In this document: positions 32,848-42,221 of the stretch, in pieces | How positions within the stretch are numbered: position 1 is the first letter of the stretch | How the letters are laid out: each line of letters opens with the position of its first letter | Assembly: GCF_007692655.1 (NCBI RefSeq) | Contig: NZ_REBQ01000118.1 | Coordinates: 1-64,000, forward strand | Origin: Halomonas sp. | GTDB lineage: Bacteria > Pseudomonadota > Gammaproteobacteria > Pseudomonadales > Halomonadaceae | DNA: 64,000 nucleotides | Direction of reading: 5' to 3' | The notes under the pieces: generated by a model | What the model was told of the DNA's origin: nothing | Databases searched by the model: none | Seen by the model: the letters and a program-made list of their open reading frames with translations, nothing else | Position numbers and translations under genes: made by a program

Positions 32848-33897
32848 TTATGGTTGATGCTGATGGCCCTTCGGCACAGCTTCTTTGTCGAGTCGTTTTA
32901 TCTGCCGCCACAGGTCTTGGCGTAGGTCGGCAAGTTTTGGCTGTTCATCGATGGTGAAGGGCACTGGGCGACATAGCCGCTGGGCGCGCAGCCCCAGGCG
33001 TGCACTAAGCAGACCCGTGGCAAGACCTTGTCCCGCGCGGGCGGAGAGGCGTCCGGCCAAATCCAGCGAAAGCATATCTATACCGGCATCGGTAGCCATT
33101 TCGCTGGCACCGGCAAAGGCCATGTTGTGCAGCACGTTGCGAAACAGCCGTAGGCGGCTGGCGTAGCCTAGCTCAAGACCGTATAGGCGACATAGCCGAT
33201 CTACCATCGCCAAACTGCGCCAGGCCACTAGCGCCATATCCACCAGCGTTAGCGGGCTGATTGCCACCATAATGGCGGTTTCACCGGACATGCGGGTAAT
33301 CAACCGCTGGGCTTCACGATCCCTGGGGGTTAGCAGGTGGTAGCGCAGCAGTGTTTGGATATCCTCCCCGCTATGGTGGGGCTGGCTAGCACGCTGAAAG
33401 GCTAGCCAGTGAGGGTCATCGTCAGACAGTTTGAGCTGACGCTTAAGCTGCTCGGCCATGGCCCGGGCTTGCTGTGGTGAGCGCTGAGGGAGTTCGCTGA
33501 GATCGGCGCGTAGTTTGTCATGCCGTTTCAGGCGGCGTAATCGGCCCAGCTCTTTGAGCAGCGATAGCCCCCCTAAACCAATCAGGCTAATTCCGAACAG
33601 TTGCCAGGCAATCGCCAGCCACTGAGACTCAGCCAGCGCGTCGGGTATGCCGGTCACCAGCTCCGCCGTGCCTAAGCTGGCGCCACCAACCAAGGCAAAC
33701 AGCAGGCCCCAGCGGCGCTTACGCGGAGCGCCTAAGCTGGCAGCGGGGAGTGCTTTCTCTTCAGGAAGGGGGGCTAGTGGGTGATGCTCGCTGGCACCGG
33801 CAAAGGCTTCCCGCTGGCGCAGGGTAGCTTCTGTTTCAACCGGCTCTTCAGGGCTGTCATCCAGCTTGAAGTGGCGGCGTGGCTGTGGGGTGGTCAT
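32848..33897 (-). CDS. YcjF family (TIGR01620/DUF697) membrane protein
   Basis: Two N-terminal TM helices, C-terminal DUF697-like region; overlaps the ycjX-like gene. Confidence 0.85.
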   Translation of the reverse strand: MTTPQPRRHFKLDDSPEEPVETEATLRQREAFAGASEHHPLAPLPEEKALPAASLGAPRKRRWGLLFALVGGASLGTAELVTGIPDALAESQWLAIAWQLFGISLIGLGGLSLLKELGRLRRLKRHDKLRADLSELPQRSPQQARAMAEQLKRQLKLSDDDPHWLAFQRASQPHHSGEDIQTLLRYHLLTPRDREAQRLITRMSGETAIMVAISPLTLVDMALVAWRSLAMVDRLCRLYGLELGYASRLRLFRNVLHNMAFAGASEMATDAGIDMLSLDLAGRLSARAGQGLATGLLSARLGLRAQRLCRPVPFTIDEQPKLADLRQDLWRQIKRLDKEAVPKGHQHQP

Positions 33898-35282
33898 GCG
33901 AGTTTATCTCCAATCAGCCAGTCGATCGCAGCATCCATGCGAATATGATCAAGCGCTTCTGAGGTGGATTCCATGGGTCGAAAACCTGGAAAGTCAAAGC
34001 CTTGCTGTTGCCAAAAGCTGCCCGTGGGTAGCCGGGCGGGTACATCGCCGGGATAAACCAGCACGTCTTCGCCCTCCAAAGTGGTGCCGCGAAGCGCAGG
34101 TGAGCGTTTCCCCTCGTGAACGACCTCGCGGGCTTCAGTGGCGCGAATGGCCGCAAGGGAGAGGGCCTTAACCGGCACGTTGGCAAAGCGTAGGTCTTTG
34201 AGCGGCTCAGCCAGGAGTGCTTCTAGCAGTTGCACAACATGGCCGTGCTGGTCGGGTGTCACATGATCGGCCTTGGTGGCGGCGATTGCCAGCCGGTCAA
34301 TTTTAGGCGCAAACAGGCGTGTTAGCAGGCTACGTTTGCCATAATCAAAGCTGTGCATCAGTTGGCGCAAGGCCTGGGAAAGGTCTTCAAAACGTTCAGG
34401 CCCGGCATTAAGTGCTCCGAGTACGTCGACGAGGACAATCTGGCGATCAAAGCGGCGGAAGTGGTCGCGGTAAAAGGGTTTGACCACCTGCTGCTGATAG
34501 TAACGAAAGCGCGCCGCCAGAGTGGCGTAGAGACTATTGGCAGGCAGTGCCTCCAGCGCTGCTTTGGAGGCAGTCAGCTGCGGCAGTGGAAAAAACTGCA
34601 GGACCGGTGCCCCCTCTAGCTCCCCAGGCAGCAAAAAACGCCCGGGCTGTAGGTCGGAAAACCCTGCCTGTTTAGCGCGGCGCAGACCCTGGGCATAGTC
34701 GTCGGCCAAGGCGGCGAGCTGCGATTCATCCGCCTCACTAGCGGGGTCAAGCAGTTCTACCGCCGCAAGCCATTCGCTAAACAGACCGCGCCGTTGTTCG
34801 CCCTCGTGCAGTGCCTGGGCCTGGCTCCAGCTGTAAAAGTCGTGCTGCAGTAGCGGTAGGTCCAACAGCCATTCGCCGGGATAGTCGAATAGGTCAAGGG
34901 TGAGATGAGCTATTTCAGGCGTTAGCCAGCCGCTTCGGGCGGGGCGGTAGCGCAACTGTAAGCGCAATTCGCTGATGCCGCGCGTTGGTTCTGGCCAGCG
35001 CGGTGGCGTGTCACGCAGCGCAGCCATGCCAGGGTCATAGGGAAAACGTGGCACGCCGAGGTCAGGTTGATTAAGCCGCTGAGCCCCGAGCAGACGACCT
35101 TCTCTGGCAGCCGGTAGTAAATCAAGCCGCGCTTCAACACCGGCATGGCGAAGCTGGTTGACTAACGATGTTAAAAAGGCGGTTTTACCCGCTTGAGAAA
35201 GGCCGGTTACCGCTAAGCGCAGTTGGCGATCACGACCCCGCTCTAACAAATTGCTTAGTTCGCGACTTAACGGTTGGCGCAT
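33894..35282 (-). CDS. YcjX family P-loop GTPase-like protein
   Basis: LAVTGLSQAGKTAFLTSLVNQL Walker A; FDYPGEWLLDLPLL; QIVLVDVLGALNAG. Confidence 0.9.
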   Translation of the reverse strand: MRQPLSRELSNLLERGRDRQLRLAVTGLSQAGKTAFLTSLVNQLRHAGVEARLDLLPAAREGRLLGAQRLNQPDLGVPRFPYDPGMAALRDTPPRWPEPTRGISELRLQLRYRPARSGWLTPEIAHLTLDLFDYPGEWLLDLPLLQHDFYSWSQAQALHEGEQRRGLFSEWLAAVELLDPASEADESQLAALADDYAQGLRRAKQAGFSDLQPGRFLLPGELEGAPVLQFFPLPQLTASKAALEALPANSLYATLAARFRYYQQQVVKPFYRDHFRRFDRQIVLVDVLGALNAGPERFEDLSQALRQLMHSFDYGKRSLLTRLFAPKIDRLAIAATKADHVTPDQHGHVVQLLEALLAEPLKDLRFANVPVKALSLAAIRATEAREVVHEGKRSPALRGTTLEGEDVLVYPGDVPARLPTGSFWQQQGFDFPGFRPMESTSEALDHIRMDAAIDWLIGDKLA

Positions 35283-35319
35283 GCTCTATCCATTAATAGT
35301 GGGGCAAGGTGCTTAAGCA

Positions 35320-35511
35320 TCAGTGGCGTAACATTAACACCAGCTGATAAAACATCGGCATGGTAGCGATTTGAAAACCGATAACGGCAATCACGTAACC
35401 CGGCCAACGGCGGGTCATTTTTTGCGCCAATGTCAGGCCAACAATACATACCACCATACCAATTAAGTTAAACGCCAATGTGGCCGCTTCAAGCCAGTAC
35501 TGCGGGCTCAT
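35320..35511 (-). CDS. Small hypothetical membrane protein
   Basis: 63 aa with two predicted TM helices; not matched to a family. Confidence 0.5.
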   Translation of the reverse strand: MSPQYWLEAATLAFNLIGMVVCIVGLTLAQKMTRRWPGYVIAVIGFQIATMPMFYQLVLMLRH

Positions 35512-35568
35512 GTATGCTCCTTAGCTAGTTCATCCATTGATGATACCAACACATTGATGAACCAGGGG

Positions 35569-36438
35569 TTAACCGCGGCTAAGTGTCGTACCCAATAAAT
35601 GCTGGGCGCCGGGCACCAACCATACCGGGTCTAAGCGCGTATTAGCCGCTTCGACACAGATAAAGTGGCGGGCGGCTTCAGCGGGCGTATCGTTAGGCAG
35701 GTCGCTATTGGGGTGCCAAACCACCGTGGAATCGCTGGACTGTTTGCCGATGCGGAGGCTGCGCATGCCATCATTGAGTATCACAGCTTGATTAGTGTGG
35801 TAAATACGGTCCACGGCACCGTGTATAGCGAGCGTGCCTTGCTGCTCGCTTTCAGCGAAGTCGCGCAATTTATCCAGATAGCGTGCGCCAGCCAGGCCCT
35901 CTAACCGGCACTGGTGAATATCGGCAACGGCGAGGTAGCTGTGAAGGGCGCCACTGGTCTTCATGGGGCTCTCACCGATGTTCTCGCTAATCAGCTCAAC
36001 GTTTAAGCGCTGGGCGTTGGCCTGAACCACCAGCCTTGCGGTGAGCTGAGTATGCAGGGGCTGTTCAGGAAAGAGGTGAACTTCAATGCCTTCGTCGTGC
36101 TCATCGACGGCGTCCAGGCGCCACGCGGCATGGCGAGCGAGGCCATGGAAGGGGCCATCGCGTTCAGGGCTTTCATCCGCATAGCGTTCGTCGGCGAACC
36201 AAGGCCAGCAAAGAGGGATGCCGCCTCTAATAGCGCCGGGCAGTGTTTGCGGCGTTGGCGTCACCCATAGCCAGTCAGTGTCCCCATCAGGACAGAAGTG
36301 GAGCACTTGAGCTCCCTGCAGGCTGATTGCCAACTCTCCCCATGGCATGTTGAAAAGAATTACCTCGCGGCCTTCCCAATTAACCGTTTGTTGGCCTTGG
36401 GTGCTGTTAAGCAATTGTTTGAGCGAGTCGGGGATCAT
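35569..36438 (-). CDS. D-hexose-6-phosphate mutarotase (aldose-1-epimerase-like)
   Basis: GAIRGGIPLCWPWFADER; HSYLAVADIHQCRLEGLAGARYLDKL; WNP-like VVWHPNSD. Confidence 0.9.
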   Translation of the reverse strand: MIPDSLKQLLNSTQGQQTVNWEGREVILFNMPWGELAISLQGAQVLHFCPDGDTDWLWVTPTPQTLPGAIRGGIPLCWPWFADERYADESPERDGPFHGLARHAAWRLDAVDEHDEGIEVHLFPEQPLHTQLTARLVVQANAQRLNVELISENIGESPMKTSGALHSYLAVADIHQCRLEGLAGARYLDKLRDFAESEQQGTLAIHGAVDRIYHTNQAVILNDGMRSLRIGKQSSDSTVVWHPNSDLPNDTPAEAARHFICVEAANTRLDPVWLVPGAQHLLGTTLSRG

Positions 36439-36586
36439 GGAGGTTCCTTTAAGAGTAGCCAAACATCTATGCCGGTAGGCACCGAACAGTAGCGCTGTGT
36501 GCTATGGTAGAACAGGCATGACTTACAGGTAAAATAGTCGCTATCTTGCGTGCTAGTACACTGGGTAATACCTGTAACTGAAAATC

Positions 36587-36651
36587 GTCATTGAAAACGG
36601 TGGCTGGTAGAATCTGTCATTGAGGGCGTTATTGACAACGTCATTAAAAGA
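36587..36651. repeat. Four 12-bp direct repeats upstream of the YeaQ-like gene
   Basis: GTCATTGAAAAC (36587), then contiguous GTCATTGAGGGC, GTTATTGACAAC, GTCATTAAAAGA. Confidence 0.6.
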
Positions 36652-36664
36652 GTAAGGAGACAAT

Positions 36665-36907
36665 ATGGGCTTTATTGCATGGTTGATCATTGGTGGGTTA
36701 GCAGGCTGGATTGCTGGCAACATCATGCGTGGCGGCGGTTTCGGTATCCTGGGTAATATCGGCGTAGGTATTATTGGTGCTTTGGTAGGTGGGTTTTTAT
36801 TTAGTTTGTTGGGGCTACAAGCAGGTGGCTTCATTGGCTCGCTGGTTACTGCAACCGTAGGGGCTGTCGTACTGCTGTGGGTAATTAGTAAGGTTAGAAG
36901 CGCGTAG
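36665..36907 (+). CDS. GlsB/YeaQ/YmgE family stress-response membrane protein
   Basis: MGFIAWLIIGGLAGWIAGNIMRGGGFGILGNIGVGIIGALVGGFLF. Confidence 0.95.
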   Translation: MGFIAWLIIGGLAGWIAGNIMRGGGFGILGNIGVGIIGALVGGFLFSLLGLQAGGFIGSLVTATVGAVVLLWVISKVRSA

Positions 36908-37066
36908 CTGTTTAATCACTGCCCGTATGACGACTGCCCGGCCTAGTGCCGGGCGGTGTCGTTTTAGCCTCAAGGCCGCTTACGGCTATCGGTGTTCGCG
37001 TCACTTTCCGTTACACTAAGCGCTTTTAATCCGGCTTATTGTCGGTAATACATTGTCAGTGCTCCA

Positions 37067-39571
37067 TTGTCGGTGACTGATATAGTTGTTTTTTCGAGGT
37101 GCCTCTTGATCGACGCGTTAAATGCTTGGTGGGCTCAGCAGCTTGTGCTTTGTGATTGGGCGTTTACCCCCCATCCGCTGGCGGTCGATGCAGGGGCGGC
37201 TGAACAGCGCCTGCTGCAACTGGGAATTACCAGCCGTGGTGAACTGGCGGAGCAACTGTTCCACGGGTTGGGCGCGCCAGCAGGCAATGCCGACCGTTTA
37301 CTTGGCGCCCTTGAGTGGGCGGCACTGGCCGGTGCCGCAGGTTGGTTGGAGGCTGACCAGGCACGGATCTGGGCACATCACCTCACTCGCCGTATTACCA
37401 GTGACTATAGCGATTTGCGTGGATGGCTGGCGGATCTACGCCGTGCGTTAGGCGCAAAAGGCTGGGAGATAGGTGCCGATGATCGCTTTATCGATGCCTG
37501 CCAAGCGTTGGCCAAGCTAGAAACAGAGGGCGAAGGGGTCACCTGGGAAGCACTGGAAAACGCTCTGGCAGAACTTCCGGCACCTGCCTCGTTATGGCCC
37601 CAGCAGGCGGAGGCGCAAAGCTGGCGGCTATGCGCGCTGTTTCGGCCGGTCATTGTCTACCCTGCCAGCCACACCGACTGGCCCGATGCGGTGGAGTGGC
37701 TGGCCCACGTTTGGGATGTTCACGACCGTGACGCGCTACTTGGGGTGATGCTCTGGCTAGGCGCTCAAGGCGAGCGACAGCGCTGGGATATTGAAGCGCG
37801 AGAATTGCTGACAATGGACAATGCCCAGCGCATGGAGTGGCAACGCAGCGTGGTAGCAGATTCACCCTATGCGCCGGTGCTAAATAAGTTCGTTACCCAG
37901 GGAGAGCCTTTGGAATGGGCAGCCTGGGATTGGCTGCGTTTAGTCGAGCTCGCCTGGGCCGGTGCATGCTGTGGTTGGCTGAGCCAGCAGGAAGCTGACG
38001 ACCTAGCAGGGCACGCCGCGGATCTGATGAGCCGCCGTTATCATGACTGGTACGCGGTCCTCAACGCTTACGGGCGAGGACAAAGCCTGTTTGACGGCAT
38101 TGATCGGCGAGGCAAGACACCCAGTGAACGGCACCAACTCCTGCTGCACTGCGCCCATAGTCCTTGGAAACAACCGCCAAGTGAGTTGTTAGACGCCCCC
38201 ACACGTCAGGCTTCACAGGCGCGGATTCGTCAATGGCGTAACACTTCTCATCACTGGCTGCTAGCGTTGGCCAGTGTGCGTGAGCCGGATGTGATGCTGC
38301 GCCAAATAGATCCTTCGGCGGCGCTGGCGGAAGAGCAGCGTGCTGAAGCGGCGCTATATCTTCAAGAGTCACTGGGCTTGCATGCTGATGAGGGTGCCGA
38401 AGCCCTGGCGCGTTACTGGTTGCCTGCTCAGGCGCACCATCTGAATCAGTTAGCCGCCGATGCGGCGCACGGGGTACTGCCGCCGTCGCAAAGCTGGTTT
38501 GGGCAGCCAACCGTGGAAGAGCTGAAACAGCGTAATGCGGTTAAAGGTGTCAGCCGTCATGCAGCCACGATTCATATGGCAGAAAAATTCGCCTTCTATC
38601 TTCATATGTCGTTAGACAGCGGCCTGCTAGAGCGTGACCCCTTACTGGAATACGCCAGCGCACTACGCAGCTGCCTGTGTCGTTTTTACCCTAATGCCAA
38701 GCGTTTATTAGATGCATGGTTTGCTTGGGAAAGTTGCTTGCCGGAACCTGAACACTCTTCGCTGATTAATGAAATTATTTGGCATATTGAAGATCCAGGC
38801 AGCCTGTTTCATTGGTTGGATTGGCGCCACGATGCCTGGTGTGAGCCGGGGAGTCGTCCCACCTTGAGCCACTTCACTTCAATGTCCTTGGTGGGGCCCT
38901 TAAACAGTGCGGTCTGGAGCGAACCCCAGCCTGAAAGTATGCGTGAGTGTGCTGAGATCCGTGAATGGGTCGATAGCCACTACCATTTGAATAGTGCCGG
39001 GGATATGCAGGAGTTTTTGGCCTACATGCTGGAGTCGGGGGATCGTCAGGAGTATCAGATCAACTATGCGCCCTACACCCTCAACCCCGAGCGTTTGGAC
39101 GCTGAGATCGCCATCCTTGAATCTGGCGACTGTGCTGAAGATGAACGCCACCACCTACTGCGCTTATGCCGCGTACGTGACAATGAAGATGGCTGTAACG
39201 AAGTGGATATGGCCGCCTGGGATATCGCACAGTTGGTTGATTTAGCCATTGCCGGGCGTCAGCTAGGCTGGCTGGACAGTGTCGAGTTCGCGAAAGTCCT
39301 GGATAGTGCTTATCAGTTAGCGGCTGACCACTATGCTGGATGGCAGGAGTATGCCAAGGGTATGTATGCAGGCTTCTCGTTTTTTATGGGTGAAACCCCT
39401 GAACGAGAAAGTTTTTTAGCCGGTTTTCGCCAGGCGCTGGTGGCTTGGATTTGCGGTGCTCCGATCCTCGCAGGCCCCTGGGTAAGCCTCGATTTTCCTG
39501 GCAATAAGCCTCGTCATTTCGCCCCTCTGCACATCGATACGCTGCCCGGGGATCAACGAACATTACATTGA
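37067..39571 (+). CDS. DUF1266-like protein with three internal repeats
   Basis: 834 aa; repeats ALEWAALAGAAGWLEADQ, AAWDWLRLVELAWAGACCGWLSQQEA, AAWDIAQLVDLAIAGRQLGWLDSVEF. Confidence 0.75.
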   Translation: MSVTDIVVFSRCLLIDALNAWWAQQLVLCDWAFTPHPLAVDAGAAEQRLLQLGITSRGELAEQLFHGLGAPAGNADRLLGALEWAALAGAAGWLEADQARIWAHHLTRRITSDYSDLRGWLADLRRALGAKGWEIGADDRFIDACQALAKLETEGEGVTWEALENALAELPAPASLWPQQAEAQSWRLCALFRPVIVYPASHTDWPDAVEWLAHVWDVHDRDALLGVMLWLGAQGERQRWDIEARELLTMDNAQRMEWQRSVVADSPYAPVLNKFVTQGEPLEWAAWDWLRLVELAWAGACCGWLSQQEADDLAGHAADLMSRRYHDWYAVLNAYGRGQSLFDGIDRRGKTPSERHQLLLHCAHSPWKQPPSELLDAPTRQASQARIRQWRNTSHHWLLALASVREPDVMLRQIDPSAALAEEQRAEAALYLQESLGLHADEGAEALARYWLPAQAHHLNQLAADAAHGVLPPSQSWFGQPTVEELKQRNAVKGVSRHAATIHMAEKFAFYLHMSLDSGLLERDPLLEYASALRSCLCRFYPNAKRLLDAWFAWESCLPEPEHSSLINEIIWHIEDPGSLFHWLDWRHDAWCEPGSRPTLSHFTSMSLVGPLNSAVWSEPQPESMRECAEIREWVDSHYHLNSAGDMQEFLAYMLESGDRQEYQINYAPYTLNPERLDAEIAILESGDCAEDERHHLLRLCRVRDNEDGCNEVDMAAWDIAQLVDLAIAGRQLGWLDSVEFAKVLDSAYQLAADHYAGWQEYAKGMYAGFSFFMGETPERESFLAGFRQALVAWICGAPILAGPWVSLDFPGNKPRHFAPLHIDTLPGDQRTLH

Positions 39572-39669
39572 GACTCGCCAAACCTATGATAATTAGCTTA
39601 TAGTCATTGGCTTACAAAAATGGGTCTTTACTCATACCAAACCGTTATTAATGCCACGAGGTTAACCGC

Positions 39670-40302
39670 ATGGTTGCGTTGCCACGCCCCACTGTGACCG
39701 CTGTCCGTGTTTTAAGTATTTGTTTTTTGGCTGCTTTATTCGCTGGTTGCGCTGGTTCTGCGCGTCAAAACAGCATGCAGGCCCCTGACAATTATTTCTC
39801 AATGTCATTGCCAGGGATGGGCAAGGGTATCAACCCACAAATGTCGCCGGCTGACCCCATCAATGCACATTTGCGTAGCCTGCAAGTCCCTCCACCAACA
39901 GTCGTACGCGAGGCATTGTTGGCACAGCATCAGCGCTGGGCAGGGACGCCTTACCGAATTGGCGGCACCTCAGAACGAGGCATTGACTGTTCTGCTTTGG
40001 TTCGCAACGTTTATCGTGACACTTTTAATTTAGAACTGCCGCGCTCCACCGATGGGCAAGTGCATAAGGGACGCCAGATCGACCGCCAAGAGCTACAGGC
40101 GGGCGATCTGGTTTTCTTCAACCCCCCGGGACGTTACAACCATGTAGGTATCTACGTGGGAGATGGATATTTTCTCCATGCGTCGACCTCTCAAGGGGTG
40201 ATTATATCCAGCCTGGATAATAGTTATTGGCGACGCCACTACTGGCAGTCACGTCGGGCCTTGGAGCCAACCCATCTGGCTCAGCTAAGCAGTCGTTTCT
40301 AG
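39670..40302 (+). CDS. NlpC/P60 family cell-wall hydrolase lipoprotein
   Basis: Lipobox LFAGC; RWAGTPYRIGGTSERGIDCSALVRNVY; GDLVFFNPPGRYNHVGIYVGDG. Confidence 0.95.
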   Translation: MVALPRPTVTAVRVLSICFLAALFAGCAGSARQNSMQAPDNYFSMSLPGMGKGINPQMSPADPINAHLRSLQVPPPTVVREALLAQHQRWAGTPYRIGGTSERGIDCSALVRNVYRDTFNLELPRSTDGQVHKGRQIDRQELQAGDLVFFNPPGRYNHVGIYVGDGYFLHASTSQGVIISSLDNSYWRRHYWQSRRALEPTHLAQLSSRF

Positions 40303-40331
40303 CCGCCAGGAAACCTTATATTAGGAATGGC

Positions 40332-41522
40332 ATGATTGAAGCCAAAACGCGCGCCTGGTGGCGCGCCACCTTGGCACTCTGCCTTGGCTCGTTTCTTGTT
40401 TTTATCAATCTGTATGCGCCGCAACCCCTGTTGCCAGGACTAAAAGAGACCTATGGCGTCTCTACCCTGGGCGTCAGTCTTCTCATGTCCGTCTCAACGC
40501 TCTCCTTGGCGTTTGCCCTGTTGGTATTCGGACCTCTTTCGGATGCCATCGGTCGCGAAGGCATTATGCGCATTACTCTGCTGCTCGCTGGCGGTTGTTC
40601 GATTGCCTTGGCATTTGCCCCTACCTTTGAAAGCTTACTGCTACTGCGCTTGGTGCAGGGGTTTGTGCTGGGCGGGTTACCTGCTGTGGCCATTGCCTGG
40701 ATGGGCGATGAGTTTGAGAAGCCAGCGCTGCTCAGTGCAGTGGGACTGTATATCGGCGCTAACTCTCTTGGCGGTATCAGCGGACGCGTCGTTGGCGGCG
40801 CAGCAGCAGGGGTAGGGGGGCCTACTGCGGCCTTTTTAGCGGTAGGCGCCATGACCCTAATCGGCTGCGCGGTGTTTTGGCGCCTGCTACCTAATAGCCG
40901 TGCGTTTACCCCCAAGCGGTTTGAGCTGCGCCAGGCGGTTAGCGATTTAGGCAGTCATTTACGCAGCCCGGTACTGCTCGCCGCCTACTGCTTGGGTGGT
41001 ATTAACTTTCTGATTTTTATCAATCAATACAGCTATATAACCTTTCGTTTGGCGGAAGCGCCGTACCAGTTGGCCGCTAGCGGATTGGGGCTGATTTTCT
41101 TAACCTACCTTGGTGGCACCTTTGGCTCAATGATGTCAGGGCGTTTAGCCGGGCGCTTCTCACCAGCGGCGTGCATGATGGTGGGGGTAGTGATTCTGAT
41201 GTTGGGCACGGCCATCACGTTATTTGATTCGCTGGTGTTGATTATTGTCGGCTTGAGCATTAATGCCTTCGGCTTTTTTTTAGCGCACTCGTTGGCCTCT
41301 AGCTGGGTAGGTCGCTATGCCCAAGGCGCTCGGGGTAGCGCATCGGCACTCTATCTCGTGTTTTACTACGTGGGAGCCAGTTTGGGCGGCTTCTGGCTTG
41401 AGCCGTTCTGGCGTTGGGCCGGTTGGCCTGGGGTGAGTCTAGGCTCATGGTTACTGCTGAGTATTACGCTGCTGATTGCCTTCGGTCTATGGCGTTTTGA
41501 ACGCCGCCAGGCGACGGGCTAA
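40332..41522 (+). CDS. MFS transporter (drug/inner-membrane efflux type)
   Basis: 12 TM pattern; FGPLSDAIGREGIMR loop 2-3 motif; internal ATG MIEAKTRAWWRA preferred. Confidence 0.9.
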   Translation: MIEAKTRAWWRATLALCLGSFLVFINLYAPQPLLPGLKETYGVSTLGVSLLMSVSTLSLAFALLVFGPLSDAIGREGIMRITLLLAGGCSIALAFAPTFESLLLLRLVQGFVLGGLPAVAIAWMGDEFEKPALLSAVGLYIGANSLGGISGRVVGGAAAGVGGPTAAFLAVGAMTLIGCAVFWRLLPNSRAFTPKRFELRQAVSDLGSHLRSPVLLAAYCLGGINFLIFINQYSYITFRLAEAPYQLAASGLGLIFLTYLGGTFGSMMSGRLAGRFSPAACMMVGVVILMLGTAITLFDSLVLIIVGLSINAFGFFLAHSLASSWVGRYAQGARGSASALYLVFYYVGASLGGFWLEPFWRWAGWPGVSLGSWLLLSITLLIAFGLWRFERRQATG

Positions 41523-41573
41523 CGTTTGACCTGGCCTGGTGAAAGTGGGCCATTGCGCTGCTTCAATTTCTTT

Positions 41574-42221
41574 TTAGTTGAGCTTCAATTTACCTTCGCT
41601 TAAGTGGTAGCGCTGTGGGCAGAGGCGTTCTATTAGCGCGCTGTCGTGGCTAATCACCAGTACGCCGAGCTGGCGTTTTTCCGCCTCCTGCTTTAACGCC
41701 TGCCAAAGCTCCACCTGGGTAATCGGGTCGAGCATGGTCGAAATCTCATCGGCGACGAGAAAGCGCACCCCTGGCGCTAACGCACGCAGTACACAGACGC
41801 GTTGTAACTCGCCGCCGGATAGCGCCTGAGGAAAGCGCGTTAGCCAACCTTGCTGGACGCCAAACGCTTGGCACTGCGCCTCCGAAGGCTTCCAGGCTTC
41901 GTGGAGTATCTTGCCTACCCGCCAGCGGGGATTAACCGCCAGCTCTGGCGATTGAGGCAGCCACTGGACAGGCTGCAGGCCGTTTTTCGGAAGTGCCTCG
42001 CCATCCAGGGTGACATCGCCTGCCTGAGGGGTTAAGTAACCTGCCAGCAGTTTCCCCAGCGTTGATTTGCCCGCGCCAGAGTCGCCGCATAGTCCTATCC
42101 ACTGCCCAGCGTCCAACGACAGTGAGACGGACTGTATCAATGCCATGTCGGGGGAGAACTGAAAGCTAAGCTGGCGGGCTTCAAGCAATGTTTGCCTCCT
42201 TCGGTGTCTGTTCCTGGGCAC
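41574..42221 (-). CDS. nikE: Nickel ABC transporter ATP-binding protein
   Basis: Walker A GDSGAGKSTLGKLLAG; LSGGELQRVCVLRAL; exact start uncertain. Confidence 0.82.
   Translation of the reverse strand: MPRNRHRRRQTLLEARQLSFQFSPDMALIQSVSLSLDAGQWIGLCGDSGAGKSTLGKLLAGYLTPQAGDVTLDGEALPKNGLQPVQWLPQSPELAVNPRWRVGKILHEAWKPSEAQCQAFGVQQGWLTRFPQALSGGELQRVCVLRALAPGVRFLVADEISTMLDPITQVELWQALKQEAEKRQLGVLVISHDSALIERLCPQRYHLSEGKLKLN

Noticed and set aside
36553-36834. 93-aa proline-rich minus-strand ORF
   Set aside because: Antisense to the YeaQ-like gene (Gly codons read as Pro) and its upstream repeats.
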